From Microbacterium sp. (lineage in GTDB: Bacteria; Actinomycetota; Actinomycetes; Actinomycetales; Microbacteriaceae): a stretch of DNA of 64,000 nucleotides. Location: NCBI RefSeq assembly GCF_031178445.1, contig NZ_JAPSIY010000003.1:1-64000 (forward strand). Direction: 5' to 3'. Position 1 is the first letter of the stretch; each line of letters begins with the position of its first letter. The notes below the pieces were generated by a model. It was not told the DNA's origin, ran no database searches, and worked only from the letters and a program-made list of their open reading frames with translations. A program made the position numbers and the translations under genes. Positions 16,613-25,043 of this stretch are shown here, piece by piece.

Positions 16613-16646
16613 GTGTGGGGCCGCGCGGATTCGCGCGGCCCCACAC
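16613..16646 (-). terminator. Strong intercistronic stem-loop between binding-protein and permease genes
   Basis: A perfect 15-bp inverted repeat, GTGTGGGGCCGCGCG with its complement, around a 4-base GATT loop. There is no run of U after it in either direction, so it is more likely a partial terminator or a 3' mRNA stabiliser for the binding-protein message than a full stop. Genes on both sides are in the same operon. Confidence 0.75.
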
Positions 16647-16651
16647 GAGGC

Positions 16652-18202
16652 TCAACCGTCGGTGCGGGCGATCTCCGCAATGCGGTAGATGCCGTCGACA
16701 GCGGGTGCCCAGTCCAGGGAGGTCGAGGCCGCGTAGGCGTTCTTCGCCTGCCAGAGCGGGATGCTGTAGACGTTCTCAGTGTTGTGTTCCCAGATCTCGC
16801 GGAAGACCTGCACCCGGTCCTCTTCGCCTGCGGCCTGCTGCTCGAGATACTTGGCAGCCAGTTCGGGGTCGCGAGCGTAGTCCTCCGGACCGCCGGCGAG
16901 CAGCTGCGAGACGACGACGTCGCCGTCCATGCTCGAGGGCGACCAGTGATTGAGGTACAGACCGGTGATCTGGTGATTGGCGATGCTCAGGCTGAGGCTC
17001 GACTGCTCGGAGCCGACGAGCTTGATGTTCAAGCCGATCTCCCCGAGGTTGCCCGCGATGGCCTGAGCCACTTCGGCGTCGGTGGGGCCGCCGCCGGTGC
17101 TGGCGTACTGCAGAGTGATCTCCTCGCCGGCGTAGCCGGATTCATCGACGAGCTTCTTCGCCGCGTCCTGGTCGAAGTCGGGGGTCGGGTAGTCCTCGAC
17201 GTAGCCGGTGACGCCCTCGGCGACGAGCTGTCCGGTCGGCGTGCCGAAGCCCTCGAGGAGTTGGTCGATGATCTGATCGCGGTCCACAGCGATCGCGATC
17301 GCACGGCGCACGTCGGCATTCTGCAGTGCCCCGGCGGTCGTGTTGACACCGAGCAGCGTGACCTTGTTCGACGTGGCCTCGACGACGCGCGCGGTTCCGG
17401 AGCCCTCGATGACGGGCACTTGGTTCTCGGGGATGATCGCGGCGTCGAGGGTGCCGGACTCCACGCCCGTGACACGTGCGTCAGAGGCGCCGACGAACGA
17501 GAAGGTCACGTTGTCGAGCTTGGCGGCGTCGCCCCAGTAGTCCGCGAAACGCTTGACCTGGTAGTCCACACCGTGATTCCAGGCGACGAAGCTGTACGGG
17601 CCGGTTCCCACCGGCGCGTCGGCGAACTTCGCGCCCTTGGCCTCGTAGTCGGCTTCCGGGACGATACCGATCGTGCCGACCTGGCTCAGCCAGGCGCTGA
17701 ACGGGTTCTTCAGGGTGAAGCGGATGGTCTTCTCATCGACCTCCTCGACCGTGTCGATCATCGCGATGGCGACGCGGTTCGTGGAGGTGTCGCTCGCCAG
17801 GATCTTCTCGTAGGTGTAGACGATGTCGGACACCTTCAGTTCGGTGCCGTCGTGGAACTTCACCCCCTCGCGGATCGTGAACTCCCAGACGTCCTGGGTG
17901 TCGTTCGAGGTCCACGATTCGGCGAGGCCGGGTTGGATGGAGCCGTCGGACGCGATGCGGGTCAGGCCGTCGAACACGGCGTAGTACATGTTCCACGCCG
18001 ACAGGGAGCGCATCATGATCGGGTCGATGTTCGCGGGCTCCGCCGGCATGGCAAGCGTGGCGGATCCTCCGGACGTGTCGCCGGATCCGGAGGACCCGGA
18101 TGACGCGGCGGACCCCATGCATCCGGTGAGCAGCGCGGCGCTGACGGCGAGGGCGGCGCCGATGCCGGCGAGCCGCAGCAGTGCGGGCTTGTGGGTGGAC
18201 AT
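16652..18202 (-). CDS. Peptide-type ABC importer, substrate-binding lipoprotein
   Basis: 516 aa. The lipoprotein signal MSTHKPALLRLAG to LLTGC puts the lipidated Cys at 28, followed by a Ser/Gly-rich linker. The body is the family 5 binding fold (SBP_bac_5), with the typical VWEFTIREGVKFHDG motif and PVGTGPYSFVAW. It captures a peptide or other solute outside the membrane and delivers it to the two permeases. The start at 18202 has AGAGGAAG upstream. Opines, nickel chelates and sugars are also carried by this family, so peptide is only the default guess. Confidence 0.93.
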   Translation of the reverse strand: MSTHKPALLRLAGIGAALAVSAALLTGCMGSAASSGSSGSGDTSGGSATLAMPAEPANIDPIMMRSLSAWNMYYAVFDGLTRIASDGSIQPGLAESWTSNDTQDVWEFTIREGVKFHDGTELKVSDIVYTYEKILASDTSTNRVAIAMIDTVEEVDEKTIRFTLKNPFSAWLSQVGTIGIVPEADYEAKGAKFADAPVGTGPYSFVAWNHGVDYQVKRFADYWGDAAKLDNVTFSFVGASDARVTGVESGTLDAAIIPENQVPVIEGSGTARVVEATSNKVTLLGVNTTAGALQNADVRRAIAIAVDRDQIIDQLLEGFGTPTGQLVAEGVTGYVEDYPTPDFDQDAAKKLVDESGYAGEEITLQYASTGGGPTDAEVAQAIAGNLGEIGLNIKLVGSEQSSLSLSIANHQITGLYLNHWSPSSMDGDVVVSQLLAGGPEDYARDPELAAKYLEQQAAGEEDRVQVFREIWEHNTENVYSIPLWQAKNAYAASTSLDWAPAVDGIYRIAEIARTDG

Positions 18203-18279
18203 AGCTTCCTCTCTTGCGACATGCGGTCCATTCCGCACGTCGACCAGGGTTCGGGTGAGGTGAGGGATGTTTCGGGCGT

Positions 18280-19305
18280 TCACGCCGCGATGAAGACGCC
18301 CATCTGGGGCAGGTTCGGCACGGCGAACTCGGTGATCTCATGAGACTCGAGGTCGATCACGGCGATGCCGTCCCACGGCCCGCGGCTGGTGGACCCGCCT
18401 GTGAGGACCGCCTTGGGGCGGCCGTCCGGCGAGTCGAGCCACTCGGTCGGGTTCTCGTGCCCCTTGTCGAGGGGGACGACGGTCTCGGTGCCGGTGGCGA
18501 GATCGCGGATCGTCAGGCTCGGCCCGAGGGTGGCCCCGCCGATCGGCCCGACGCCGACGACCAACAGTCGGCCGTCGGAGGTGAGTCCCACGCCGTGCTG
18601 GTGGGAATCGGCGGTCATGGGCTCGGTGTCGTACTCACGCGTCTCGGGTGAGTAGATCACGAGGCCCTGACCCTGGAAGGGCAGGTACAGGGTGCCGTCC
18701 TGCGCGACCGCGGCGTAGTGCGGCTTGTAGTGGGAGAGCAGGCCGAGTTCGGTGCCGAACGGAGCGACCTCCACTCGTGTCACCGTGTGGTCTGCGACCG
18801 TGATCGTGTGCAGGGTGAACGAGTCGTGGTCGATCGTGTACACCTCGTGGCCGCTGGGGGAGATCTGCACGTCGAACGGGCGGTCGCCCACCTCGAAGGA
18901 GTCGGTGAACGCCCCGGTCGCCGGGTCGAAGCGCTCCACCGTCGACAGGCGACCCTCACGATGAACGCCCGCATAGACGGCCGATCCGTCGGGCGTGACC
19001 ACGACTCCGGTCCCGCCGGCGCGGTACTCGCCGTACGCGATGTCGTCGGGCTGGTCGATGTAAGGCACCAAGGCGAGACGCTCGCGGGAGTCGAGATCGA
19101 CGACCGCCAGGCCTTCTGCCGTGGTCACATAAGCGCGACGCGATGGCTCGTGGGCTGCGATCGCCCAGGGAGCCGCCCCGACGACGGTCTCGCTCTGCAC
19201 CGGGCTTTCCCGATCGGTCAGATCGACGAAGGCGATGCGGTCGGAATGGCTCTCCGTTACGACGAAGATCGCGCCGTTTCCCGTCCCGTGAATGCTTCGT
19301 GCCAT
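18280..19305 (-). CDS. Cytoplasmic YncE-like beta-propeller protein
   Basis: 341 aa of repeating about 45-residue blades, each with a short strand such as GAIFVVTES, RRAYVTTAE, SAVYAGVHR, HEVYTIDHD and GTLYLPFQG. This is the YVTN/YncE or lactonase-like seven-blade pattern. No signal peptide or lipobox is visible, unlike many YncE homologues. It is the first gene of the ABC importer operon, 77 nt before the binding-protein start, so it may process or sense the imported solute; a lactonase-like activity is possible but unproved. The start at 19305 (MARSIHG) has AAGGAC about 11 nt upstream. Confidence 0.82.
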   Translation of the reverse strand: MARSIHGTGNGAIFVVTESHSDRIAFVDLTDRESPVQSETVVGAAPWAIAAHEPSRRAYVTTAEGLAVVDLDSRERLALVPYIDQPDDIAYGEYRAGGTGVVVTPDGSAVYAGVHREGRLSTVERFDPATGAFTDSFEVGDRPFDVQISPSGHEVYTIDHDSFTLHTITVADHTVTRVEVAPFGTELGLLSHYKPHYAAVAQDGTLYLPFQGQGLVIYSPETREYDTEPMTADSHQHGVGLTSDGRLLVVGVGPIGGATLGPSLTIRDLATGTETVVPLDKGHENPTEWLDSPDGRPKAVLTGGSTSRGPWDGIAVIDLESHEITEFAVPNLPQMGVFIAA

Positions 19306-19438
19306 GTCGCTGGTCGTCCTTGTCCGTGAGCCGGAGGGCGCCGGTCTCACTCATCGTCGAGTGGGTATCGAGGGCGGGTCGCACGCGTCGAGTAGGTCTG
19401 AGAGTGCTGCGATATGCCGCGTGTGACGTATTACCGAA

Positions 19439-19446
19439 GGTATACC
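19439..19446. promoter_or_regulatory. GGTATACC palindrome, proximal operator candidate
   Basis: A perfect 8-bp palindrome within AAGGTATACCAAAA. On the minus strand its TATACC could serve as a -10 element, so a bound regulator would cover the promoter. Sites with this GTATAC core are typical of GntR-superfamily regulators. No such regulator gene lies in the window. Confidence 0.6.
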
Positions 19447-19523
19447 AAAATCGGATCGATGTGAAGGTGCGGGAGTAGATCGGCGTAAATGCAGGAGATT
19501 TCAGGCCTCTGACGCGTGGAAAT

Positions 19524-19531
19524 GGTATACC
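19524..19531. promoter_or_regulatory. GGTATACC palindrome, distal operator candidate
   Basis: A second copy of the same 8-bp palindrome, within AAATGGTATACCTAT, with its centre 85 bp from the first, close to eight helical turns. Two copies in one short intergenic region argue for a real operator pair. Confidence 0.58.
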
Positions 19532-19562
19532 TATGCCCGCCCAGTCGGCCATTGACGATGAA

Positions 19563-19591
19563 GAGCCCCGACGAGCAGGCCGCCGGGGCTC
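19563..19591 (-). terminator. paaK: Terminator of the paaJFHZIK operon
   Basis: An 8-bp stem, GAGCCCCG/CGGGGCTC, with a 13-nt GC-rich loop, 21 nt beyond the paaK stop and followed by TTC on the minus strand. The weak U tract suggests moderate efficiency. Confidence 0.65.
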
Positions 19592-19611
19592 CTCTGTTGC
19601 GGGATGACGAT

Positions 19612-20913
19612 TCAGCGCAGGTCGTACACCCGCTTGTACTTGCCCTCGCTGCGCGGCAGTGCACCGGGCTCCTCCAGGCGCACCGCGACACTCGAGCCGA
19701 TGTGGGTCTTGATGCGCTCGGCCAGCACGACGGCGGCGGCCTCGCACACCTCGCGATCCAGATGGGGGTGCCGCTCGATACGCACCGACATGGCGTCCAT
19801 GCGGCCTTCGCGGGTGAGTTCGATCACGAAGTGCGGAGTGAGGTGCTCGATGCCGAGCACGAGTTCCTCGATCTGGGTGGGGAACAGGTTCACGCCGCGC
19901 AGGATGATCATGTCGTCGTTGCGACCGGTGATCTTCTCGATGCGCCGCATCGCCGGCCGAGCGGTACCGGGCAGCAGCCGCGTGAGATCGCGTGTGCGGT
20001 AGCGTAGAACGGGAAAGGCCTGCTTGGTCAGGGATGTGAACACCAGCTCGCCGATCTCTCCGTCCGGGAGGGGACGCCCTTCGTCGTCCACGACCTCGGG
20101 GAGGAAATGATCCTCCCAGATGTGCGGGCCGTCCTTCGTCTCGACGCACTCGTTGCCGACGCCCGGTCCCATCACCTCGCTGAGTCCGTAGATGTCGAGA
20201 GCATCGATGCCGAGGCGTCGTTCCAGCTCGGCGCGCATCTCGTTCGTCCAGGGCTCTGCGCCCAGCACGGCGACCTTCAGCGATGTCGACGCGGGATCGA
20301 TGCCCGCCTCCTCCATGGCGTCGGCGATCGTGAGCAGGTAGCTCGGCGTGCAGAGGATCGCATCCGGCTCGAAGTCGCGGATCAGCTGCACCTGCCTTGC
20401 CGTCTGGCCGCCGGACATCGGGATGACGGTCGCACCGAGGCGCTCGATTCCCGCGTGCGCGCCGAGCCCACCGGTGAACAGCCCGTACCCGTAGGCGTTG
20501 TGCACCTTCATCCCTGGGCGCACGCCGGACGCGCGCAGCGACCTGGCGATGAGGTCCGCCCAGTTGGAGAGATCCGTCTCGGTGTAACCGACGACGGTCG
20601 GGCGGCCCGTCGTCCCCGACGATGCGTGCACACGGCGTACCTGTTCCATCGGCACGGCGAACATGCCGAAGGGGTAGTTCTGCCGCAGATCCTCCTTGGT
20701 CGTGAACGGCAGCAGCCGCACGTCCTCGAGCGATCGGATGTCGGAGGGGGCCACCCCGGCCTCGTCCAGCGCGCGGGTGTAGTGCGGCACGTTCTCGTAC
20801 GCGTGGCGCACCGTCCACTGCAGTCGATCGAGCTGCAGCGCCTCGAGCTCGGGCCGGGACAGCCGCTCGGCGGCGTCGAGGGTGTCTGCGGCCGGTTCTG
20901 TCATCATCGACAT
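19612..20913 (-). CDS. paaK: Phenylacetate-CoA ligase
   Basis: 433 aa adenylate-forming enzyme that activates phenylacetate to its CoA thioester at the cost of ATP, the entry step of the pathway. The AMP-binding loop SSGTTGRPTVVGYT lies near residue 100, and IYGLSEVMGPG, YRTRDLT and the C-terminal lysine region SEGKYKRV are all present. The start at 20913 has GGAG 8 nt upstream. It is the last gene of the paaJFHZIK operon, 26 bp after paaI. Confidence 0.96.
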   Translation of the reverse strand: MSMMTEPAADTLDAAERLSRPELEALQLDRLQWTVRHAYENVPHYTRALDEAGVAPSDIRSLEDVRLLPFTTKEDLRQNYPFGMFAVPMEQVRRVHASSGTTGRPTVVGYTETDLSNWADLIARSLRASGVRPGMKVHNAYGYGLFTGGLGAHAGIERLGATVIPMSGGQTARQVQLIRDFEPDAILCTPSYLLTIADAMEEAGIDPASTSLKVAVLGAEPWTNEMRAELERRLGIDALDIYGLSEVMGPGVGNECVETKDGPHIWEDHFLPEVVDDEGRPLPDGEIGELVFTSLTKQAFPVLRYRTRDLTRLLPGTARPAMRRIEKITGRNDDMIILRGVNLFPTQIEELVLGIEHLTPHFVIELTREGRMDAMSVRIERHPHLDREVCEAAAVVLAERIKTHIGSSVAVRLEEPGALPRSEGKYKRVYDLR

Positions 20914-20939
20914 CGGGAACTCCGGTTCGGATCAGCGCG

Positions 20940-21329
20940 TCATTCGGCGGCGCGGTTGGTGGTGAGGGAGCGGCCACGGAACTCGGCGACGACATCGCCG
21001 CTGTCGTCGCTCACCGTGACGTCGTACAGACCCGATCGTCCGCTGACGACGCGTCGCACAGCTGTCGCGGTGAGCGTCTGCCCCGCACCTGTGGACTTGA
21101 GGAAGGTGATGTCGGCGCCGGCGGCGACGGTGACGCGCTCATCCTCGTTGCAGGCGATCGCGAAGGCGGTGTCGGCCAGGGTGAACACCAGTCCGCCGTG
21201 CGTGATCGCGAACCCGTTGAGCATGTCCTCGCGCACGCGCATCGACACCACAGCGCGTCCTGGTTCGTCCAGTTCGACGACCATTCCGAGCGATGCGGAC
21301 GCGGCGTCCCGCTGCATCATCGTTCTCAT
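20940..21329 (-). CDS. paaI: PaaI, hotdog-fold acyl-CoA thioesterase
   Basis: 129 aa hotdog protein with the PaaI signature ITHGGLVFTLADTAFA, in which the Asp near residue 53 is the catalytic residue and HGG shapes the active site. It hydrolyses hydroxylated phenylacetyl-CoA by-products to free CoA trapped in dead-end intermediates. The start overlaps the paaZ stop as ATGA. Confidence 0.94.
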   Translation of the reverse strand: MRTMMQRDAASASLGMVVELDEPGRAVVSMRVREDMLNGFAITHGGLVFTLADTAFAIACNEDERVTVAAGADITFLKSTGAGQTLTATAVRRVVSGRSGLYDVTVSDDSGDVVAEFRGRSLTTNRAAE

Positions 21330-23419
21330 GCCGGCACCGCCTCCTCGGCCACAGTCCCGATCGGTTCCTTGTTCACCAGCGTGAGCACGTCGTACGTGGC
21401 GACGATCTCGTCGTCCTGATTGCGAATGACGGCGTCCCAGCGCACCTCGCCGTATTCATCGGTTTCTCGCGGCGTGATCTGCTTGGCCGTGAGCACGACG
21501 CGGATGCTGTCGCCCGGCGAGACGGGCGTGATGAAGCGCAGGTTCTCCAGGCCGTAGTTGGCGAGGACGGGACCGGGCTCGGGGTCGACGAACAGCCCGG
21601 CGGCCCAGGAGACGAGCAGGTACCCGTGCGCGACCCGTCCTGGGAAGAACGGGTTCGCTGCGGCGGACTCCTCGTCCATGTGGGCGTAGAAGGTGTCGCC
21701 GGTGAAGTGCGCGAAGGTCTCGATGTCGGCCAGCGTCACCTCGCGTGAGCCGGAGGAGATCTGGTCGCCGATGCGCAGTTCCGCAAGCGACTTGCGGAAC
21801 GGATGCCGGCCGTCGGCGTTCGCCGCAGAGCCTGCATGCCAGACCCCCGTCAGGGCGGTCAGCATCTCGGGTGATCCCTGGACTGCGGTGCGCTGCATGT
21901 GGTGGAGCACCGCGCGGATGCCGCCCAGCTCCTCGCCGCCGCCTGCTCGCCCCGGACCGCCGTGCACGAGGCCGGGAAGCGGCGATCCGTGGCCGGTCGA
22001 CGAGCGTGCGTCGTCGCGGTCGAGCAGCAGCATCCGTCCGTTGAACGGTGCGATGCGCGTGGCCAGCTCGACGGCCTGGGCGGGGTCGTGGGTGGCGACG
22101 CTCGTGACCAGCGAACCGCCACCGAGCGCCACGAGTTCGGCGGCCTCCGCGGTCGTCTCATAGGTGAGCAGCGACGAGACGGGGCCGAAGGCTTCGACGT
22201 CATGCACGGCGCCGGATCGTCCGTCGTCGAAGCGCAGCAGCACAGGCGACACGAAGGCGCCGTCGGGAGCCGGACCTGTGGTGCCGTCGGCGTGGAGGAC
22301 GACCGGGACGTCGGTCGACCCGACGACGACGCGGCCACCTGCGTCCTGCAGAGCCCGAACCTGGCGGAGCACCTCATCGCGCTGCGCCGTGGAGACCAGC
22401 GGTCCCATGGTGACGCCGTCGCCGCGAGGGTCGCCCAGCACGGTCTTGTCGGCGATGCGCGCGCGCACCGCCTCGATCACATCGTCCGCCACCGCGGATG
22501 GGACGATCGCGCGGCGGATCGCCGTGCACTTCTGACCCGCCTTCGTCGTCATCTCCACGACGAGCTGGCGGACGTAGGCATCGAACTCGGGAGTGCCGGC
22601 CACGGCATCGGTGCCGAGCACCGATGCGTTGATCGAGTCCGTCTCGGCGGTGAACCGCACCCCTCCGGTCTGCACCGACGGGTGTCGGCGCAGGTGCTCG
22701 GCGGTGGAGGCGCTGCCGGTGAATCCCACCAGGTCGCCGAGGCGCAGGTGATCGAAGAGGGCGGGGACGCTGCCGTTGATCACCTGCAGCGAGCCTTCGG
22801 GCAGCAGCCCCGATTCGACCAGGATCCGCACCATCGCCTCGGTCAGGTAACCGGTGGGCGTTGCGGGCTTGATCACGGTGGGCATCCCCGCGAGGAACGC
22901 CGGCGCGAACTTCTCCAGCGGTCCCCACACCGGGAAGTTGAAGGCGTTGATCTGCACCGCGACGCCGGGCAGCGTGGTGTACACATGGCGCCCGAGGAAG
23001 GAGCCGTCCTTCGACAGCGGCTCGACGGGGCCGTCGACGTGCACCGTGCTGTTCGGCAGCTCGCGGCGTCCTTTGCCGGAGTACGAGAACAGCACGCCGA
23101 TGCCACCGTCGATGTCGACCCACGAGTCGGTCTTCGTGGCGCCGGTGCGGGCCGACAGTGTGTAGAGCTCATCCTTGCGCTCGGTGAGGGCGAGCGCGAA
23201 CTGCTTGAGCAGCAGAGCGCGCTGGTGGAAGGTGAGGCGGGCCAGACTCGCGTGCCCCACGGTGCGCGCGTACTCGAGCGCGCCGGGCAGGTCGAGGCCG
23301 GTGGTGCTCACCCTGGCGATGACCTCTCCGGTCGAGGCGTCGCGCACCTCGGTGGCATCGGCGTCATCGTGCGGCATCCACCACTGGCCCTGAACATAGC
23401 TCGGGAGGTAGTCGGTCAT
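21326..23419 (-). CDS. paaZ: PaaZ, bifunctional oxepin-CoA hydrolase / aldehyde dehydrogenase
   Basis: 697 aa. Residues 1 to about 520 form an aldehyde dehydrogenase: FNFPVWGPLEKFAPA, FTGSASTAEHL, the general base in FTAETDSIN, and the nucleophilic Cys of GQKCTAIRR near residue 296. Residues about 540 to 690 form a MaoC-type R-hydratase (FAHFTGDTFYAHMD, FPGRVAHGYL). The hydratase half opens the oxepin ring and the dehydrogenase half oxidises the resulting aldehyde before it can cyclise. The start overlaps the paaH stop as TGATG. The length matches E. coli PaaZ (681 aa). Confidence 0.95.
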   Translation of the reverse strand: MTDYLPSYVQGQWWMPHDDADATEVRDASTGEVIARVSTTGLDLPGALEYARTVGHASLARLTFHQRALLLKQFALALTERKDELYTLSARTGATKTDSWVDIDGGIGVLFSYSGKGRRELPNSTVHVDGPVEPLSKDGSFLGRHVYTTLPGVAVQINAFNFPVWGPLEKFAPAFLAGMPTVIKPATPTGYLTEAMVRILVESGLLPEGSLQVINGSVPALFDHLRLGDLVGFTGSASTAEHLRRHPSVQTGGVRFTAETDSINASVLGTDAVAGTPEFDAYVRQLVVEMTTKAGQKCTAIRRAIVPSAVADDVIEAVRARIADKTVLGDPRGDGVTMGPLVSTAQRDEVLRQVRALQDAGGRVVVGSTDVPVVLHADGTTGPAPDGAFVSPVLLRFDDGRSGAVHDVEAFGPVSSLLTYETTAEAAELVALGGGSLVTSVATHDPAQAVELATRIAPFNGRMLLLDRDDARSSTGHGSPLPGLVHGGPGRAGGGEELGGIRAVLHHMQRTAVQGSPEMLTALTGVWHAGSAANADGRHPFRKSLAELRIGDQISSGSREVTLADIETFAHFTGDTFYAHMDEESAAANPFFPGRVAHGYLLVSWAAGLFVDPEPGPVLANYGLENLRFITPVSPGDSIRVVLTAKQITPRETDEYGEVRWDAVIRNQDDEIVATYDVLTLVNKEPIGTVAEEAVPA

Positions 23420-24273
23420 CAGTTCTCCTCATTCCAGTCGTAGAAGCCGCGCCCGGATTTGCGGCCGAGGTGCCCGTCGGCGACCATCCGGCGCAGCAGT
23501 GCAGGGGGTTGGAATCGCTCGCCCAGCTCGCGGGCGAGCTCCTCGGCGATGCCGAGGCGCACATCGAGTCCGACGAGGTCTGTGGTGCGCAGCGGGCCGA
23601 CGGGGTGGCGGTATCCGAGGGTCATGGCGGCGTCGATGTCGGATGCCGATGCGACACCTTCTTCGAGCATCCGAATCGCCTCCAGACCGAGCAGCACGCC
23701 GAGGCGCGAGGACGCGAAGCCGGGGGAGTCCTGCACGAGAATCGGAGTCTTGCCCAGCGCGTCGACCCAGCTTCGGGCCGCGTCGACGACGGCGGCCTCG
23801 GTCGCCGAGCCGCGCACGATCTCGACGAGTGCCGATGCGGGCACGGGGTTGAAGAAGTGCAGACCCAGGAATCGCGACGGATCGCGACGGCCGGCGGCGA
23901 GGTCGTCGATCGAGATCGACGAGGTGTTCGAGGCGAGCACCGCGGAATCGCCGAGGACGGCGTCGACGCGTGTGAGCGCGTTCTCCTTGAGGCCGCGGTC
24001 CTCGGGAACCGCCTCGATCACGAGGTCCGCGCCGCCGAACGTGGCGACGTCGGTGCCGGCCGAGAAGCGTGCGGCGACCTCGGCGATGTCGAGCGCGGCG
24101 TCCCTCTCGGCCGAGCGGCGGATTCCGTCGCCCACGCGCTCGGCGGCGGCATCCGCGCTCGCCGTGTCCCGTTCGATCACGGTCACCTGCGAACCTGCGA
24201 GCAGGAACGCGTGCGCGATCCCCGCCCCCATGCGTCCTCCGCCGAGGACTCCGACGGTCTTCGGTGCGCTCAT
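23419..24273 (-). CDS. paaH: 3-hydroxyadipyl-CoA dehydrogenase (PaaH)
   Basis: 284 aa 3-hydroxyacyl-CoA dehydrogenase. NAD-binding VGVLGGGRMGAGIAHAF is at the N-terminus, the catalytic His-containing GLHFFNPVP near residue 135, and the C-terminal helical domain contains GYRHPVGPLRTTDLVGLD. It oxidises the beta-hydroxyl of 3-hydroxyadipyl-CoA. The start at 24273 overlaps the paaF stop (TGATG). The frame stays open upstream across paaF in the wrong register and is disregarded. Confidence 0.93.
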   Translation of the reverse strand: MSAPKTVGVLGGGRMGAGIAHAFLLAGSQVTVIERDTASADAAAERVGDGIRRSAERDAALDIAEVAARFSAGTDVATFGGADLVIEAVPEDRGLKENALTRVDAVLGDSAVLASNTSSISIDDLAAGRRDPSRFLGLHFFNPVPASALVEIVRGSATEAAVVDAARSWVDALGKTPILVQDSPGFASSRLGVLLGLEAIRMLEEGVASASDIDAAMTLGYRHPVGPLRTTDLVGLDVRLGIAEELARELGERFQPPALLRRMVADGHLGRKSGRGFYDWNEEN

Positions 24274-25043
24274 CAGCGGGCCCCTCCCGCATCGCTGTCG
24301 CGGCCGCGCTCTGCGCGTCGCTCGAGGAACTCCGTCATGCGACGCCTCTTCTCGTCGCTTTCGAACAGTTCCGCCTGCAGTTCGCGCTCGATGTCGGGAT
24401 GCTCCGGTCGAGGCGCCCGCAGAGCCCGCTTGGTGTATTGCGTGGCGAGCGGATCGTTCGCGGCGATGCGGTCCGCGATCGCGTGAGCGGCCGCGAGCAG
24501 CTCCTCGCCGGGGTGGATCGCAGAGATCAGACCCCACGCCAGTGCCTCATCGGCGCCCAGCACGCGGCCGGTGAGCAGCAGCTCGCTCGCGCGCGACGCT
24601 CCCACAATCTCCGGCAGCCGCCAGGTCGCGCCGGCTGCCGCGATGATGCCGAGCCCGGTCTCGGGGTTGCCGATCTTCACGCTGGGGGCGGCGATGCGGA
24701 TGTCGGCGGCGTAGGCGAGCTCGGCGCCTCCGCCCAGAGCGTAGCCCTCCACAGCGGCCACGACCGGCATGGGCAGCTCGGCGATGCGGATGAAGGCGGT
24801 CGCGTTGATCGCCCGGCGGGCGTCATCGGCCCGACGCTCGCGCAGCTGGGCGATGTCAGCGCCGGAGGCGAACACACCGCGGGACCCGGTCAGGATGAGC
24901 GTGCGCGGCTCGGCTTCGAGCTCGGCGCACAGCTCGTGGAGCACGTCGATCGTCTCCTGGTCGATCGCATTGCGCTTGTCCGGACGGTTCAAGGTGGCCA
25001 CGACGCGGTCGTCGCGACGCTCGACGAGCACCGGGCCGCTCAT
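24273..25043 (-). CDS. paaF: Enoyl-CoA hydratase, probable 2,3-dehydroadipyl-CoA hydratase (PaaF)
   Basis: 256 aa crotonase with both catalytic glutamates: GYALGGGAELAYAADIRIA and IGNPETGLGI. This contrasts with the PaaG-like protein at 5463, which lacks both, so this gene is assigned the hydratase step of the lower pathway. The start at 25043 (MSGPVLVERR) overlaps the paaJ stop as ATGA. Confidence 0.9.
   Translation of the reverse strand: MSGPVLVERRDDRVVATLNRPDKRNAIDQETIDVLHELCAELEAEPRTLILTGSRGVFASGADIAQLRERRADDARRAINATAFIRIAELPMPVVAAVEGYALGGGAELAYAADIRIAAPSVKIGNPETGLGIIAAAGATWRLPEIVGASRASELLLTGRVLGADEALAWGLISAIHPGEELLAAAHAIADRIAANDPLATQYTKRALRAPRPEHPDIERELQAELFESDEKRRRMTEFLERRAERGRDSDAGGAR

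Larger units (their letters stand above)
19306..19562. other. Promoter region of the beta-propeller/ABC importer operon
   Basis: A gene-free stretch of 306 bases lies between 19305 and 19612; its right end is a terminator (separate entry). The rest is less GC-rich than the genes, with AT-rich segments around 19425-19455 and 19485-19530. It holds two GGTATACC palindromes (separate entries). No small gene with a ribosome binding site is visible. Confidence 0.7.

Noticed and set aside
16613..18103. 496-codon open frame antisense to the substrate-binding protein gene
   Set aside because: The plus-strand frame is Val/Asp/Gly-rich without any family pattern.
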